Made by a program: the position numbers and the translations under genes
Origin: Corynebacterium stercoris
GTDB lineage: Bacteria > Actinomycetota > Actinomycetes > Mycobacteriales > Mycobacteriaceae
Length of the DNA: 64,000 nt
Direction: 5' to 3'
Assembly: GCF_024160105.1 (NCBI RefSeq)
Contig: NZ_JAMFTQ010000010.1
Coordinates: forward strand, 1-64,000
In this document: piece after piece, positions 7,012 to 15,278 of the stretch
Position numbering within the stretch: the first letter of the stretch is position 1
How the letters are laid out: every line of letters begins with the position of its first letter
Notes under the pieces: model-generated
Told to the model about the DNA's origin: nothing
The model's input: the letters and a program-made list of their open reading frames with translations, nothing else
Databases searched by the model: none

Positions 7012-10000
7012 CTACTGCTGCTGGTTGCGCAGGTTGCTCCACTTGTCGGTGCCGACGGCGGTCCAGGCCTGACCAGCGTCGTTGGAGCACCAGTCGTACA
7101 GCACCGCACCCGCGGCCGTGACCGCGAGGATGGCACCGGCGGCCTTACCGGCCATCTCCAGCTGCGGCTGGTACTGGGCGGCCAGGCGAGCTGCCTGCGC
7201 GTTGATGTCGTTGACCTGGTTTGCGATGCGGGCGAAGTCCTGGTTCTCCCACAGGCGACGGTTCAACTCTTCACCCGCACGGCCCACACCGAACGGATCC
7301 TCCGGCGCGTACTGGCGAGCAATCTCGTTCGCACGCGCGTTCAGCTCACCGTTGATGCGGTTCAGCGCGTCCTGGTACGGCGCCACGGCCTGCTGGATGA
7401 CAGGACCAGCGACCTCGTTGAGGCCGTAGCCGAGCAGACCCAGCGGGATCAGGTACAGCAGCGGGGACTTGACTGCGTTCTGGACACAGCGCTCGACCAC
7501 GGTCGCTGCATCCGGAGTAGGCGTGATGGACGGCTTCTCAGCAGTTGTCAGCCCACCCGTCGTCGTTGGAGGCGTCGAAGCCGGCGTAGTCGTGATCGGC
7601 GTGCTGGTAACCGGCGTCGTTGTGTTCGGGGTCGTCGATGTCGGCGGAGTCGACGGCTTGCTCGGCGGAGTCGACGGCTTGCTCGGCGGAGTGGACGGCT
7701 TGCTCGGCGGAGTGGACGGCTTGCTCGGCGGAGTCGACGGCTTGCTCGGCGGAGTCGACGGCTTGCTCGGCGGAGTCGACGGCTTCTTAGTGCCGACGAC
7801 GATGATCATCGGCTGACCTTCACTGATTACCTTTTGGTCGTCGCCTACGTGAGCAATTACCTTCGGTTGACCTTGCTGCTTGACCCGGTGGGTACCTGCC
7901 TCCATGTTCGGGTCCTCTTGCACGATGACCTCGAACGGTTTCTCCTCAGTCCACTCAGCAGCCTGCGGCTTGGACCCAACGCGCACAACGCGCTGGACCG
8001 GCTCCTTCACCGTCTCGACGGTGGCCTTGCCATTGACAACGGTCACCTTGACCTTACCGTTTTCACCAGCGACATCCTCGACCTCCTGGCCCGGATCGAG
8101 GGTCGGGTCGTAGACGATCTTCGTGGTGAACGGAAGCTCCACAACCTCAGAAACCTCAGGTGCCGGATCCGGGGCGCCCGGCTTCTTGGTGCCGATGCGG
8201 ATGACCGCGTTCTTCGGAGCCTTGGTCTGCTGGGTGGTGGTGACCGGATCACCAGACGGCTTGCCGTCAACAAGCTTCTGCGTCGTGGTGACTACCTCTT
8301 CACCGAGCTCGCCCTGGGTAATGACCTGCTTGCCCTCTTCGAGGGTGTCGTCGTAGATGACGCTGGTCTTGAACTCGATCGGGCGGGTCACCTGGGTCGA
8401 GATCTCGTCGTCGTCGGCACGCGGGCCGTACTCGACGATGCGGTTGACCGGCTCGACGCGCTGGTTCGTGTTCTCAACCGTGGCAGATTCGCCGTTGGCC
8501 TTGAACTCTACGTAGTAGGTCGCCTCGCCGTCCTTGCCTTCTTGGACGACCTTGGTCTCGCCTGGCTTGAGCGCCGGGTTCTCGCGGAACTCGGTCGTGA
8601 ACGGGATCGGCTCGGTCCAGGTCACCTGCTCACCGGCGGCTGGCTGCTTGGTGCCGACCTTGATCACCTGAGTGACCGGCTGCGTGGTGACGTTCTCTTC
8701 TCGCTTGGTGTCAGTGACCTGGCTGTTGACGATGGTCTGCTTGACCGTGACCGTCTTCTCGCCAGCCTTACCCGGCGTTTCCACCTTGTACTCGCCAGCA
8801 GCAAGAGTCGGATCGTACTCGATCTTCGTCTCGTACGGCACTGGCTCCTTGTGCTCGAACGTGTTCGAGCCCTCGGTCTTCGTACCGACGCGCACGACTG
8901 CGTTTACCGGCTCCTTCGTGCGCTGCGTGGTGATCGTCGGCTCGCCAACGGGCTTGCCGTCCTTGATCTCCTGGGTAGAGGTGATCTTCTCCTCGCCGTT
9001 CTCACCCTGCTGGTCAATCTTCTGCTCACCAGCAGGGAGAGTGTCATCGTAGATGAACTCGGTCTTGAACTCGATCGGTCGCGTGGTCTCAGTCTTCAAA
9101 GTCTGATCACCAATCGTCGGACCGTACTCAATGATCAGGTCCTTCGGAGCCTTGGTCTGCTCCTCCTTGGTGTCAACCTTGGAATCGGAGCCCACAGAAG
9201 AGAAGTCGGCGGTGAACTTCTTCTCGCCGTACTCACCTTCCTGGACGGTCTTCACCTCGCCGGGCTTCAGATCCGGGTTCGCGCGCACAACCGTCTTGAA
9301 CGGGACATCCACCGTCCACGTCACCGTGTTGGTCGCTTCGGCGGGCTTCGTACCAACCGCGATGATCTTCTTTGTCGGCTCCTTCACCGTCTCCTCGGTG
9401 GTGGTGGCCTGACCGTTGGGCTGGCTGTTCACAACCGGCTGCGTAACCGTCACCTTCTTGGTGCCCAGCTCGCCCTCCTGAATCACCTTCTGCTCGCCCG
9501 GGGCAAGGTTTGGGTCGTACACAACCTCAACCTCGAACGGAATTACGGCCTCAACCGAGTTGACGGTCTGGCCCGTGGTCTTCGTGCCCACACGCACGAC
9601 AGCGTCGACCGGCTCCTTGGTGCGCTGCGTGGTGATCGTCGGCTCGCCAACCGGCTTGCCGTCCTTGATCTCCTGCGTCGAGGTGATCGTGTCCACACCG
9701 TTCTCGCCCTGCTTATCGACGACCTGCTCACCCACCGGCAAGTTCGGGTCCGCCACGAACGTGGTGTTGAACGGCACCGGGTTCGTCGTCGTCGAGGTCA
9801 GCGTCTGATCCGGAATCGTCGGACCATACTCAATGATCCGATCGGTCGGCTCGGTGCGGCCCTTCGACTCGGTCACCGTGGCTTGGCCATTGGTGCCCTC
9901 AAAGGTCGCGGTGTACTTCGCCTCGCCGTTGACACCCTCCTGGACGGTCTTGACCTCACCCGGCTTCAAATCCGGGTTCGGACGCACAACCGTGGAGAAC

Positions 10001-13000
10001 GGAATCGGCTCAGTCCACTCCACCTTGTCGGTAGCGGTGGCCTGCTTCGTGCCGACCTTGATCACCTCAGTCACCGGCTGCGTGGTGACATTCTCCTCAC
10101 GCTTGGTATCAGTGACCTGGCTGTTGACGATGGTCTGCGTGACCGTGACGGTCTTCTCGCCAGCCTCACCCGGCGTCACGACCTCGTAGGTGCCAGCCGG
10201 CACATTCGGGTCGTACTCAACCTTGGTCGGGTACGGCACCGGCTCGGTGTACTCGTACGAGTTCGCGCCCTCGGTCTTGGTGCCCACGCGGATGACCGCG
10301 TCCTGCTTCGGCTTTGTGGTTTCAGTGGCAACGACCGGGTCGCCGGACGGCTTACCGTCGACAAGCTTCTGGGTGCTTGTGACCGTTTCCTCGCCGACCT
10401 CGCCCTGCTTATCGACGACCTGCGTACCCGCCGCGAGGGTGTTGTCGTAGACGATGGTGGTCTCGAACGGAATCTTGCGGGTCGTCTCGGTGACCAGTTC
10501 TTGGTCGTCGAGGCGCGGACCGTACTCGATGATCTCCTCGACCGGCTGCTTGGTGTCCTCGGACTCCACGACGGAAGCCTGAGCGCCGGTAGCAGTGAAC
10601 TTCGCGGTGTAGGTGCGCTCGCCGTTCACACCCTGCTGCACAACCTTGGTCTCGCCCGGAGCGAGTGCCGGGTTCGAGCGGGTGGTGGTGCTGTACGGGA
10701 TCGGCGCGGTCCAAGTCACGTCCTTGGACGCTTCAGCCGGCTTAGTACCGACGTGCACGACCTCGTTAGTCGGCGCAGTGGTTTGCTCCCACGTGCCGTC
10801 GGGCTGCTGCTTCTCCACACCTGCCACACCCTTGGTGACAGTCTTGTACTCGCCGGCAGGAATCGTGTCGTCATAGACGTATTCCACTCCGAACGGAACC
10901 GGGCGTGTCGGAACGTCGACAACGTTCACGACGGCCGTAGCGGTGTCCGTCGAGCCATCTTCATAAGTCACCGTGACGGGAATCTCGACCTTGCTGCCCG
11001 GCACGGCATCCGCCGGTGCGGTTGCAGTGACCTTGCCGTCGTTGTCGATGCTGACAGTCCAACCCTGGGGAACAGCACCCAACTCGTACTTTGCGACGTT
11101 GACGTTGGCCGGCTTCTGCAGGGTGACTGGCAGCGTTGCCGTCTCACCCGGGTAGACCGTCTCCGCCGGGTAGCTCGGTTCCGCCTCCCAGCTGTTGGTC
11201 AGCTGCACCACGGTGGTCACAGGGACCTTCGGGGTGGCGCCGCTCGGGGTCACCACATCGACGGTGATGGTCTTTTTGTCGCCCGGCTTGGAGCCTGCCG
11301 GTGGCGTGGAAGTAACGACACCGGTGTCCGGATCGATGGTGTATTTCCAACCATCCTCGGTCACCAGTTCGCCGTCTTCATTGGGCTCTAAGTTGAGGGA
11401 GAACTTCGAGCCCTCCGGAGCACCCTGCACCTGGTGGTTCACAGCCTTATTCGGGCCGGTGGATTCAACGGAGTAGACCGGGGCGATATCGCCCCTGAGC
11501 ACAACGACGGTGCCCTTGACCTTCTGCGGCTTTTTGGCGTTGTTGTAGTAAGCGAGAACCGGCACGTCCAGGACGTAGCCTTCGGGCGCAGTCTTCGGAA
11601 TCGTGGTGGTGATAACACCGGTAGTCTCGTCGATGTTGAGGGTCCACGTGCCGCTGGCATCGGTATGGGTGAGCGTGGTCGTGCCGTCTTCGAAGGTGTA
11701 GCGCTTCGGAGCCTCGTCCGTCGTGTTACCGCTGAGACCGCGCGCCGGGACCTCAGGTTTCAACGTGACGTCGGAGTTCGGCTTATTGGTCACTGTGTCA
11801 TAAGTCGGGATCTTGATGTCCACGATCGCCTGGAACTGGGTCTCGATCTCGTCCGTGGTCTGGTCCGGGTAGGTCGCCTTCACCTTCGGAGTGATGATAG
11901 TGCCCGGTGCGACAGTGTCGTCCGCCTTCGCGGTGACCTTGCCCGTATCGTCGACGGTGACAGTCCAGCCATCCGGAACGGTGGACGGGTCGACCTCGAA
12001 CTTAGCCGGGTGAACCGGCTTGTGGCCCTTCATGATGGACTTCGTGCCCACCTGGGCGGTGAGTTCGCCACCAATGGTGCCCGTGGTCAGACCCGGACGC
12101 ACCAGGTCGGTGACCTGGGTGTTGTTCGGATCAACGACCACAAACAGCTCAAGCCTATCGGTCGAGCCGTTCGAGTACTCAACGGTGATCACCGGACGGG
12201 CGAATGTGCCCGGCTTCGGGTTTTCCGGAGCGGTGACGGTGACGTTGTAGTTATCGTCAAACTCAACGGTCCAGCCCTCGTAGACGTACTTCTCGTCCAG
12301 GGTGACCTCGGCCTCGAAGCCGCCCGCGTCCCTCTTCTTCACAAGCTCCGCGATTTTGTCCGGGACCTGGGTGAAGGTGACCTTCTGCAGCTCGGTGGCA
12401 AGAGGACCCGTCGCGCTATCCACGCCGGAGATGATCACAGCGTCGGTCTTGTCGTACTTCGGGTCGTGGTACTCCGTGTCGTCGAGAGAGAACGACGTCG
12501 AGTCGATGACGTTCGCCTTGTTGTAGCGCGTCAGTGAATTCGAGCTGTCGAAGGTCTTGCCGACGCCTTCGTTGTTATTCTCGGCTGCACTCTGGAGCTG
12601 GGCAACGGTACGCGGCTTCGCCAGAACGGAGAAGTTCACGTTCTTGTCGGTCGCCAGGTCGGTACCACGGTATTCAGGCCAGGTGAAGAAGATGTCGCCG
12701 TTCGCTTCGTCGATACGCAGCAGCTGCTCACCGCCGGAGGCTTCTGGGTCTGTGGTGCCGATGAACTTACCGTTGCCGTCGTAAGCTTCCACGACCATGC
12801 GGGACATGGAATCGTCCTTGCCGCCGTTCTGCACAGCAGGAATTTTGATCGTACCGACCTTCGTTTCCTCGCCAGGAACGATCACATGCTTCTCGGATAC
12901 CTCGGCAGTCTCCCACGACACCGTGATCGGGTTACATTCGATGTTCTCGCTCGGCCACGGGTTTACAGTAGCGCCAAAAAAAGCGTCGGAGCCCTTGGTG

Positions 13001-13638
13001 GCGTACGGGCCATTAGGATTCTGCACCTTGTAGTTGCTTTGCCAGGCGTAACGCAGAGGGTCAGCGGCGGAGGCCGAAGCGAACTCATTGACTTTCTCGT
13101 CGGTCAGCTCTGCGTAGAGATTCAAGTTCCGTAAAACGCCTCTACCACTGGTAGTAATGTCGATGCTTTCGTCGGCCTTGTGAGTGACGCTCTTGCCATC
13201 GAAGGTCTGGCCGGCCTCCATGGGGGGCACCGTGCCGGTATTCAAGACTGTGCCAAGCCCCCCCGTATTGGTGAAGTACCAATCGGCGAATGTGCGGTCC
13301 TTCGAGTTATCAAAGGAGACGCTCAGGCCCCACAAGGTTTTATCGGGGCTAGACCCACTCGGCTCCAGGGTGTTCCATCTGAAACCTGCCTGGTTTCCGC
13401 TCGGCTCACCGCTTTTAACAACACACGAACCGGCCGGCAGGTCGGACGCCTGCTGGGCATCCGTCTCAACCGCGCCGGACTTCTCACGGACGCCACCACT
13501 CAGGGTGGCGGCCGCGGCGTGCGGTGTCAGCGGGCCCGGCCCCACGACGCTAAAGCCACCAAGCGCTAACGCAATCGCGGACGATGCCGCAATGCCGCGC
13601 GAGGTTGAATTACGGAAACGGCGAGATGATTCAGTCAT
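7012..13638 (-). CDS. Giant surface protein: Rib-like domains, ~14 G5 domains, proline-rich stalk, Cys-bracketed C-terminal module
   Basis: A ~2208-residue surface protein. Order: signal peptide (cleaved after 'HAAAA', ~43); a mature head of ~350 residues that I do not recognise; five Rib/YPDG-like domains (~430–910, with blocks such as 'TVSIDNDGKVTATAPADAVP' and 'VTVTYEDGSTD'); an array of about 14 G5 units (~911–1948, each opening like 'VPFETTIVYDNTLAAG' and closing in VGTK or EYGP); a stalk of STPPSKP repeats; and a helical C-terminus from 'ERCVQN' to 'DWCSN' with two hydrophobic helices. There is no LPXTG motif. G5 domains are known to bind polysaccharide or zinc and to mediate adhesion, so an adhesin or biofilm role is inferred. 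The ATG at 13638 has a good ribosome site (AGAGGAG). Confidence 0.9.
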   Translation of the reverse strand: MTESSRRFRNSTSRGIAASSAIALALGGFSVVGPGPLTPHAAAATLSGGVREKSGAVETDAQQASDLPAGSCVVKSGEPSGNQAGFRWNTLEPSGSSPDKTLWGLSVSFDNSKDRTFADWYFTNTGGLGTVLNTGTVPPMEAGQTFDGKSVTHKADESIDITTSGRGVLRNLNLYAELTDEKVNEFASASAADPLRYAWQSNYKVQNPNGPYATKGSDAFFGATVNPWPSENIECNPITVSWETAEVSEKHVIVPGEETKVGTIKIPAVQNGGKDDSMSRMVVEAYDGNGKFIGTTDPEASGGEQLLRIDEANGDIFFTWPEYRGTDLATDKNVNFSVLAKPRTVAQLQSAAENNNEGVGKTFDSSNSLTRYNKANVIDSTSFSLDDTEYHDPKYDKTDAVIISGVDSATGPLATELQKVTFTQVPDKIAELVKKRDAGGFEAEVTLDEKYVYEGWTVEFDDNYNVTVTAPENPKPGTFARPVITVEYSNGSTDRLELFVVVDPNNTQVTDLVRPGLTTGTIGGELTAQVGTKSIMKGHKPVHPAKFEVDPSTVPDGWTVTVDDTGKVTAKADDTVAPGTIITPKVKATYPDQTTDEIETQFQAIVDIKIPTYDTVTNKPNSDVTLKPEVPARGLSGNTTDEAPKRYTFEDGTTTLTHTDASGTWTLNIDETTGVITTTIPKTAPEGYVLDVPVLAYYNNAKKPQKVKGTVVVLRGDIAPVYSVESTGPNKAVNHQVQGAPEGSKFSLNLEPNEDGELVTEDGWKYTIDPDTGVVTSTPPAGSKPGDKKTITVDVVTPSGATPKVPVTTVVQLTNSWEAEPSYPAETVYPGETATLPVTLQKPANVNVAKYELGAVPQGWTVSIDNDGKVTATAPADAVPGSKVEIPVTVTYEDGSTDTATAVVNVVDVPTRPVPFGVEYVYDDTIPAGEYKTVTKGVAGVEKQQPDGTWEQTTAPTNEVVHVGTKPAEASKDVTWTAPIPYSTTTRSNPALAPGETKVVQQGVNGERTYTAKFTATGAQASVVESEDTKQPVEEIIEYGPRLDDQELVTETTRKIPFETTIVYDNTLAAGTQVVDKQGEVGEETVTSTQKLVDGKPSGDPVVATETTKPKQDAVIRVGTKTEGANSYEYTEPVPYPTKVEYDPNVPAGTYEVVTPGEAGEKTVTVTQTIVNSQVTDTKREENVTTQPVTEVIKVGTKQATATDKVEWTEPIPFSTVVRPNPDLKPGEVKTVQEGVNGEAKYTATFEGTNGQATVTESKGRTEPTDRIIEYGPTIPDQTLTSTTTNPVPFNTTFVADPNLPVGEQVVDKQGENGVDTITSTQEIKDGKPVGEPTITTQRTKEPVDAVVRVGTKTTGQTVNSVEAVIPFEVEVVYDPNLAPGEQKVIQEGELGTKKVTVTQPVVNSQPNGQATTTEETVKEPTKKIIAVGTKPAEATNTVTWTVDVPFKTVVRANPDLKPGEVKTVQEGEYGEKKFTADFSSVGSDSKVDTKEEQTKAPKDLIIEYGPTIGDQTLKTETTRPIEFKTEFIYDDTLPAGEQKIDQQGENGEEKITSTQEIKDGKPVGEPTITTQRTKEPVNAVVRVGTKTEGSNTFEHKEPVPYETKIEYDPTLAAGEYKVETPGKAGEKTVTVKQTIVNSQVTDTKREENVTTQPVTQVIKVGTKQPAAGEQVTWTEPIPFTTEFRENPALKPGETKVVQEGKDGEATYYVEFKANGESATVENTNQRVEPVNRIVEYGPRADDDEISTQVTRPIEFKTSVIYDDTLEEGKQVITQGELGEEVVTTTQKLVDGKPSGDPVTTTQQTKAPKNAVIRIGTKKPGAPDPAPEVSEVVELPFTTKIVYDPTLDPGQEVEDVAGENGKVKVTVVNGKATVETVKEPVQRVVRVGSKPQAAEWTEEKPFEVIVQEDPNMEAGTHRVKQQGQPKVIAHVGDDQKVISEGQPMIIVVGTKKPSTPPSKPSTPPSKPSTPPSKPSTPPSKPSTPPSKPSTPPSKPSTPPTSTTPNTTTPVTSTPITTTPASTPPTTTGGLTTAEKPSITPTPDAATVVERCVQNAVKSPLLYLIPLGLLGYGLNEVAGPVIQQAVAPYQDALNRINGELNARANEIARQYAPEDPFGVGRAGEELNRRLWENQDFARIANQVNDINAQAARLAAQYQPQLEMAGKAAGAILAVTAAGAVLYDWCSNDAGQAWTAVGTDKWSNLRNQQQ
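7643..7789 (-). repeat. 21-bp minisatellite encoding STPPSKP repeats
   Basis: Seven near-identical 21-base units (plus-strand unit GGCGGAGTCGACGGCTTGCTC without its last base run; two units have GTGG instead of GTCG). They encode the proline-rich stalk between the G5 array and the C-terminal module. Units are multiples of three, so copy-number change keeps the frame. Confidence 0.85.
7795..10905 (-). repeat. G5 domain array with a three-unit super-repeat
   Basis: About fourteen ~75-residue G5-like units. Three unit types alternate in fixed order. Type A ends 'TEVIKVGTK'. Type B has 'GVNGEAKYTATF' and ends 'IIEYGP'. Type C has 'TSTQ.(I/L).DGKP.G(E/D)P' and ends 'VVRVGTK' or 'VIRIGTK'. A-type units start near 10900, 10240, 9550, 8850 and 8130, a super-period of about 690 bases. 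Confidence 0.8.
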
Positions 13639-13685
13639 TTTTGCTCCTCTTTGAAGTGCAGTTTCACCACGTCCCAACAGGGGGG

Positions 13686-13704
13686 TGACAGATCGATGAC
13701 AGAT
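13686..13704. promoter_or_regulatory. Direct repeat TGACAGAT with 11-bp pitch upstream of the G5 protein gene
   Basis: TGACAGAT occurs at 13686–13693 and again at 13697–13704, exactly one helical turn apart, in the ~100-base region between the G5 gene start (13638) and the next gene. A TATTAT-like promoter element sits next to it on the minus strand. Tandem direct repeats at 11-bp pitch are typical of OmpR/PhoP-type response regulator sites. The identity of the regulator is inference. Confidence 0.45.
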
Positions 13705-13738
13705 AATATCACAGCTTACCGATCAGAGATACTGCTGT

Positions 13739-15142
13739 CTACCTGGACATTTGCCTATCAGTGCCCCGTGCCCCAACCAGGCCCACCACCGCAAGCAGGG
13801 CGGACAGCAGCACCGCCGAGATGATGCCGCGGTAGTCGCCGCCGTTACCCGCAGCGGACACCGCTGTCGTCGCCCAGTGCATCGGCGCTGCTTGCGACAA
13901 CGTTACCCACACCTGGTCGACCTGCGCGGTGGTCGCGGTGCGCCACACCCAGCCGACAAGTCCGGTCTGCACCAGCGCGAGCACTCCGGCCGAACCAAGA
14001 CCTACCCCGGCGCCGAATGCTCTATTGAACACGGAAGCCAGGCCCGCGTTTGCGAGCGTGCCCAGCAGCAGACCCGCAAACGCAACCCCGTATTCCTGCA
14101 CACCAAACCCGGATCCGATCACCCCGGCCAAGATGGTGCCCGCAGCGGCCAAAACCACGGATCCGATGCCCAGGATCCACCAGCGTCCGCGGGATGCGAA
14201 CCACGCCGCCGCCGAGAGCGCGGTGCCGCCCAGCACGGCCATCGCCGCGAGCAGCATCGCCGCCACCGGGGCCAGGGTCGGGCCGGCTGGTTCACCACCG
14301 TCAGCCCCTGGCGCGACCGCCGGCACCGGAATCGCCGCGCGAACGGCGCCAACCTTATCGGCGTTCATGCCCGCCATCTGGTTGATCCTTTCCACGCCGG
14401 CGACCAACTCGTCGATGCCGCCGGTGGCCTGCCCGGTCTGCGCCTGAAGTTCACGCAGGCCCGCAGCCAACTCTGCCGAGCCACTGGTGGCTGTATATAT
14501 ACCGTCGTGGAAACCGTATCCGGGCACAGCCAGCTGATTGGCCAGGTCGCGGGAGCCGTCGCGAAGCTGGTTCATCCTCGCCATCGCGTCTGGCGGCAGC
14601 TGCGCGGTCTGCGCCTGCTCGCGCAGCTCTTTCAGGGACTCGCGCGCCTGCACTGCCTCTGGATCTTTCGCGTCTTTGAGCTCCTCCAGGGAGCGGTCGA
14701 TCGCGCTGACCACCTGGCCGCGCACCGCCTCAAACCCTGAAATCTGGCCCACAATCTCCCCGATGGAGTCCGCCAGCTGCGTCGCGCCCGCGCCCAACTG
14801 GCCAGTGCCGGCCTGGAGCTGGACCATGCCGTCGGCGAGTTCTTGGGATCCGGACTGGGCGGCCGCAATGGCGTCGATGAGCTGCTGGGCTTGCCCCTGC
14901 GCCTCGCCGATGCCCGCGGCGAGCTGGCCCGCGCCCTGCTTAAGCACCTGCGCCTGCAGGCCGGCCTCACCGGCGGCCCGGCGCGCGTCGCCAAGATTGT
15001 CCGGGCCGACCTGCGGGGCGCCCGAAACCTCCGAATCGCGCCCCGCATTCGTCCATGTGTCGGCCGGACTCATGGGCAAAAATACCCCGACTACCAGCGC
15101 CAAAAGCGCACACACCAACCGCCACGCGTTGCCCGATTTCAT
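13739..15142 (-). CDS. YhgE/Pip-like membrane protein with coiled repeat ectodomain
   Basis: About 467 residues. One N-terminal membrane helix ('WRLVCALLALVVGVFLPMSP') is followed by a long extracytoplasmic region of short heptad-like repeats with the X-G/A-x-x-Q-L pattern ('QELADGMVQLQAGTGQLGAG', 'SAELAAGLRELQAQTGQ'). About five to six C-terminal membrane helices follow (from 'LAPVAAMLLAAMAVLGG' on). This is the layout of YhgE/Pip proteins (ABC-2-like membrane domain with an X-X-X repeat ectodomain), linked in other Gram-positives to secretion and phage receptors. No ABC ATPase is adjacent. I prefer the ATG at 15142. An in-frame GTG at 15187 would add 15 residues and neither has a strong ribosome site. 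Confidence 0.7.
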   Translation of the reverse strand: MKSGNAWRLVCALLALVVGVFLPMSPADTWTNAGRDSEVSGAPQVGPDNLGDARRAAGEAGLQAQVLKQGAGQLAAGIGEAQGQAQQLIDAIAAAQSGSQELADGMVQLQAGTGQLGAGATQLADSIGEIVGQISGFEAVRGQVVSAIDRSLEELKDAKDPEAVQARESLKELREQAQTAQLPPDAMARMNQLRDGSRDLANQLAVPGYGFHDGIYTATSGSAELAAGLRELQAQTGQATGGIDELVAGVERINQMAGMNADKVGAVRAAIPVPAVAPGADGGEPAGPTLAPVAAMLLAAMAVLGGTALSAAAWFASRGRWWILGIGSVVLAAAGTILAGVIGSGFGVQEYGVAFAGLLLGTLANAGLASVFNRAFGAGVGLGSAGVLALVQTGLVGWVWRTATTAQVDQVWVTLSQAAPMHWATTAVSAAGNGGDYRGIISAVLLSALLAVVGLVGARGTDRQMSR

Positions 15143-15278
15143 GGCACTGTTCTTAGCACTCGCACGGGTTTGCTGCGGGAGGCTCACCGCCGGAAATGCT
15201 CAGCGTTAGAACAGTGTCGGCAGCCTTGATACTGTCGTAAGGGTTCTTGCCAAAACCATGGAATGAAATGGGTTCACC

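Noticed and set aside
7643..7789. Regular repeats that might suggest a CRISPR array
   Set aside because: Units are contiguous 21-mers with no spacers and encode a proline-rich stalk in frame.
6763..11391. 1542-codon open frame opposite the G5 protein
   Set aside because: Arg/Leu-rich shadow of the G5 repeats, lacking a ribosome site and domain signatures.
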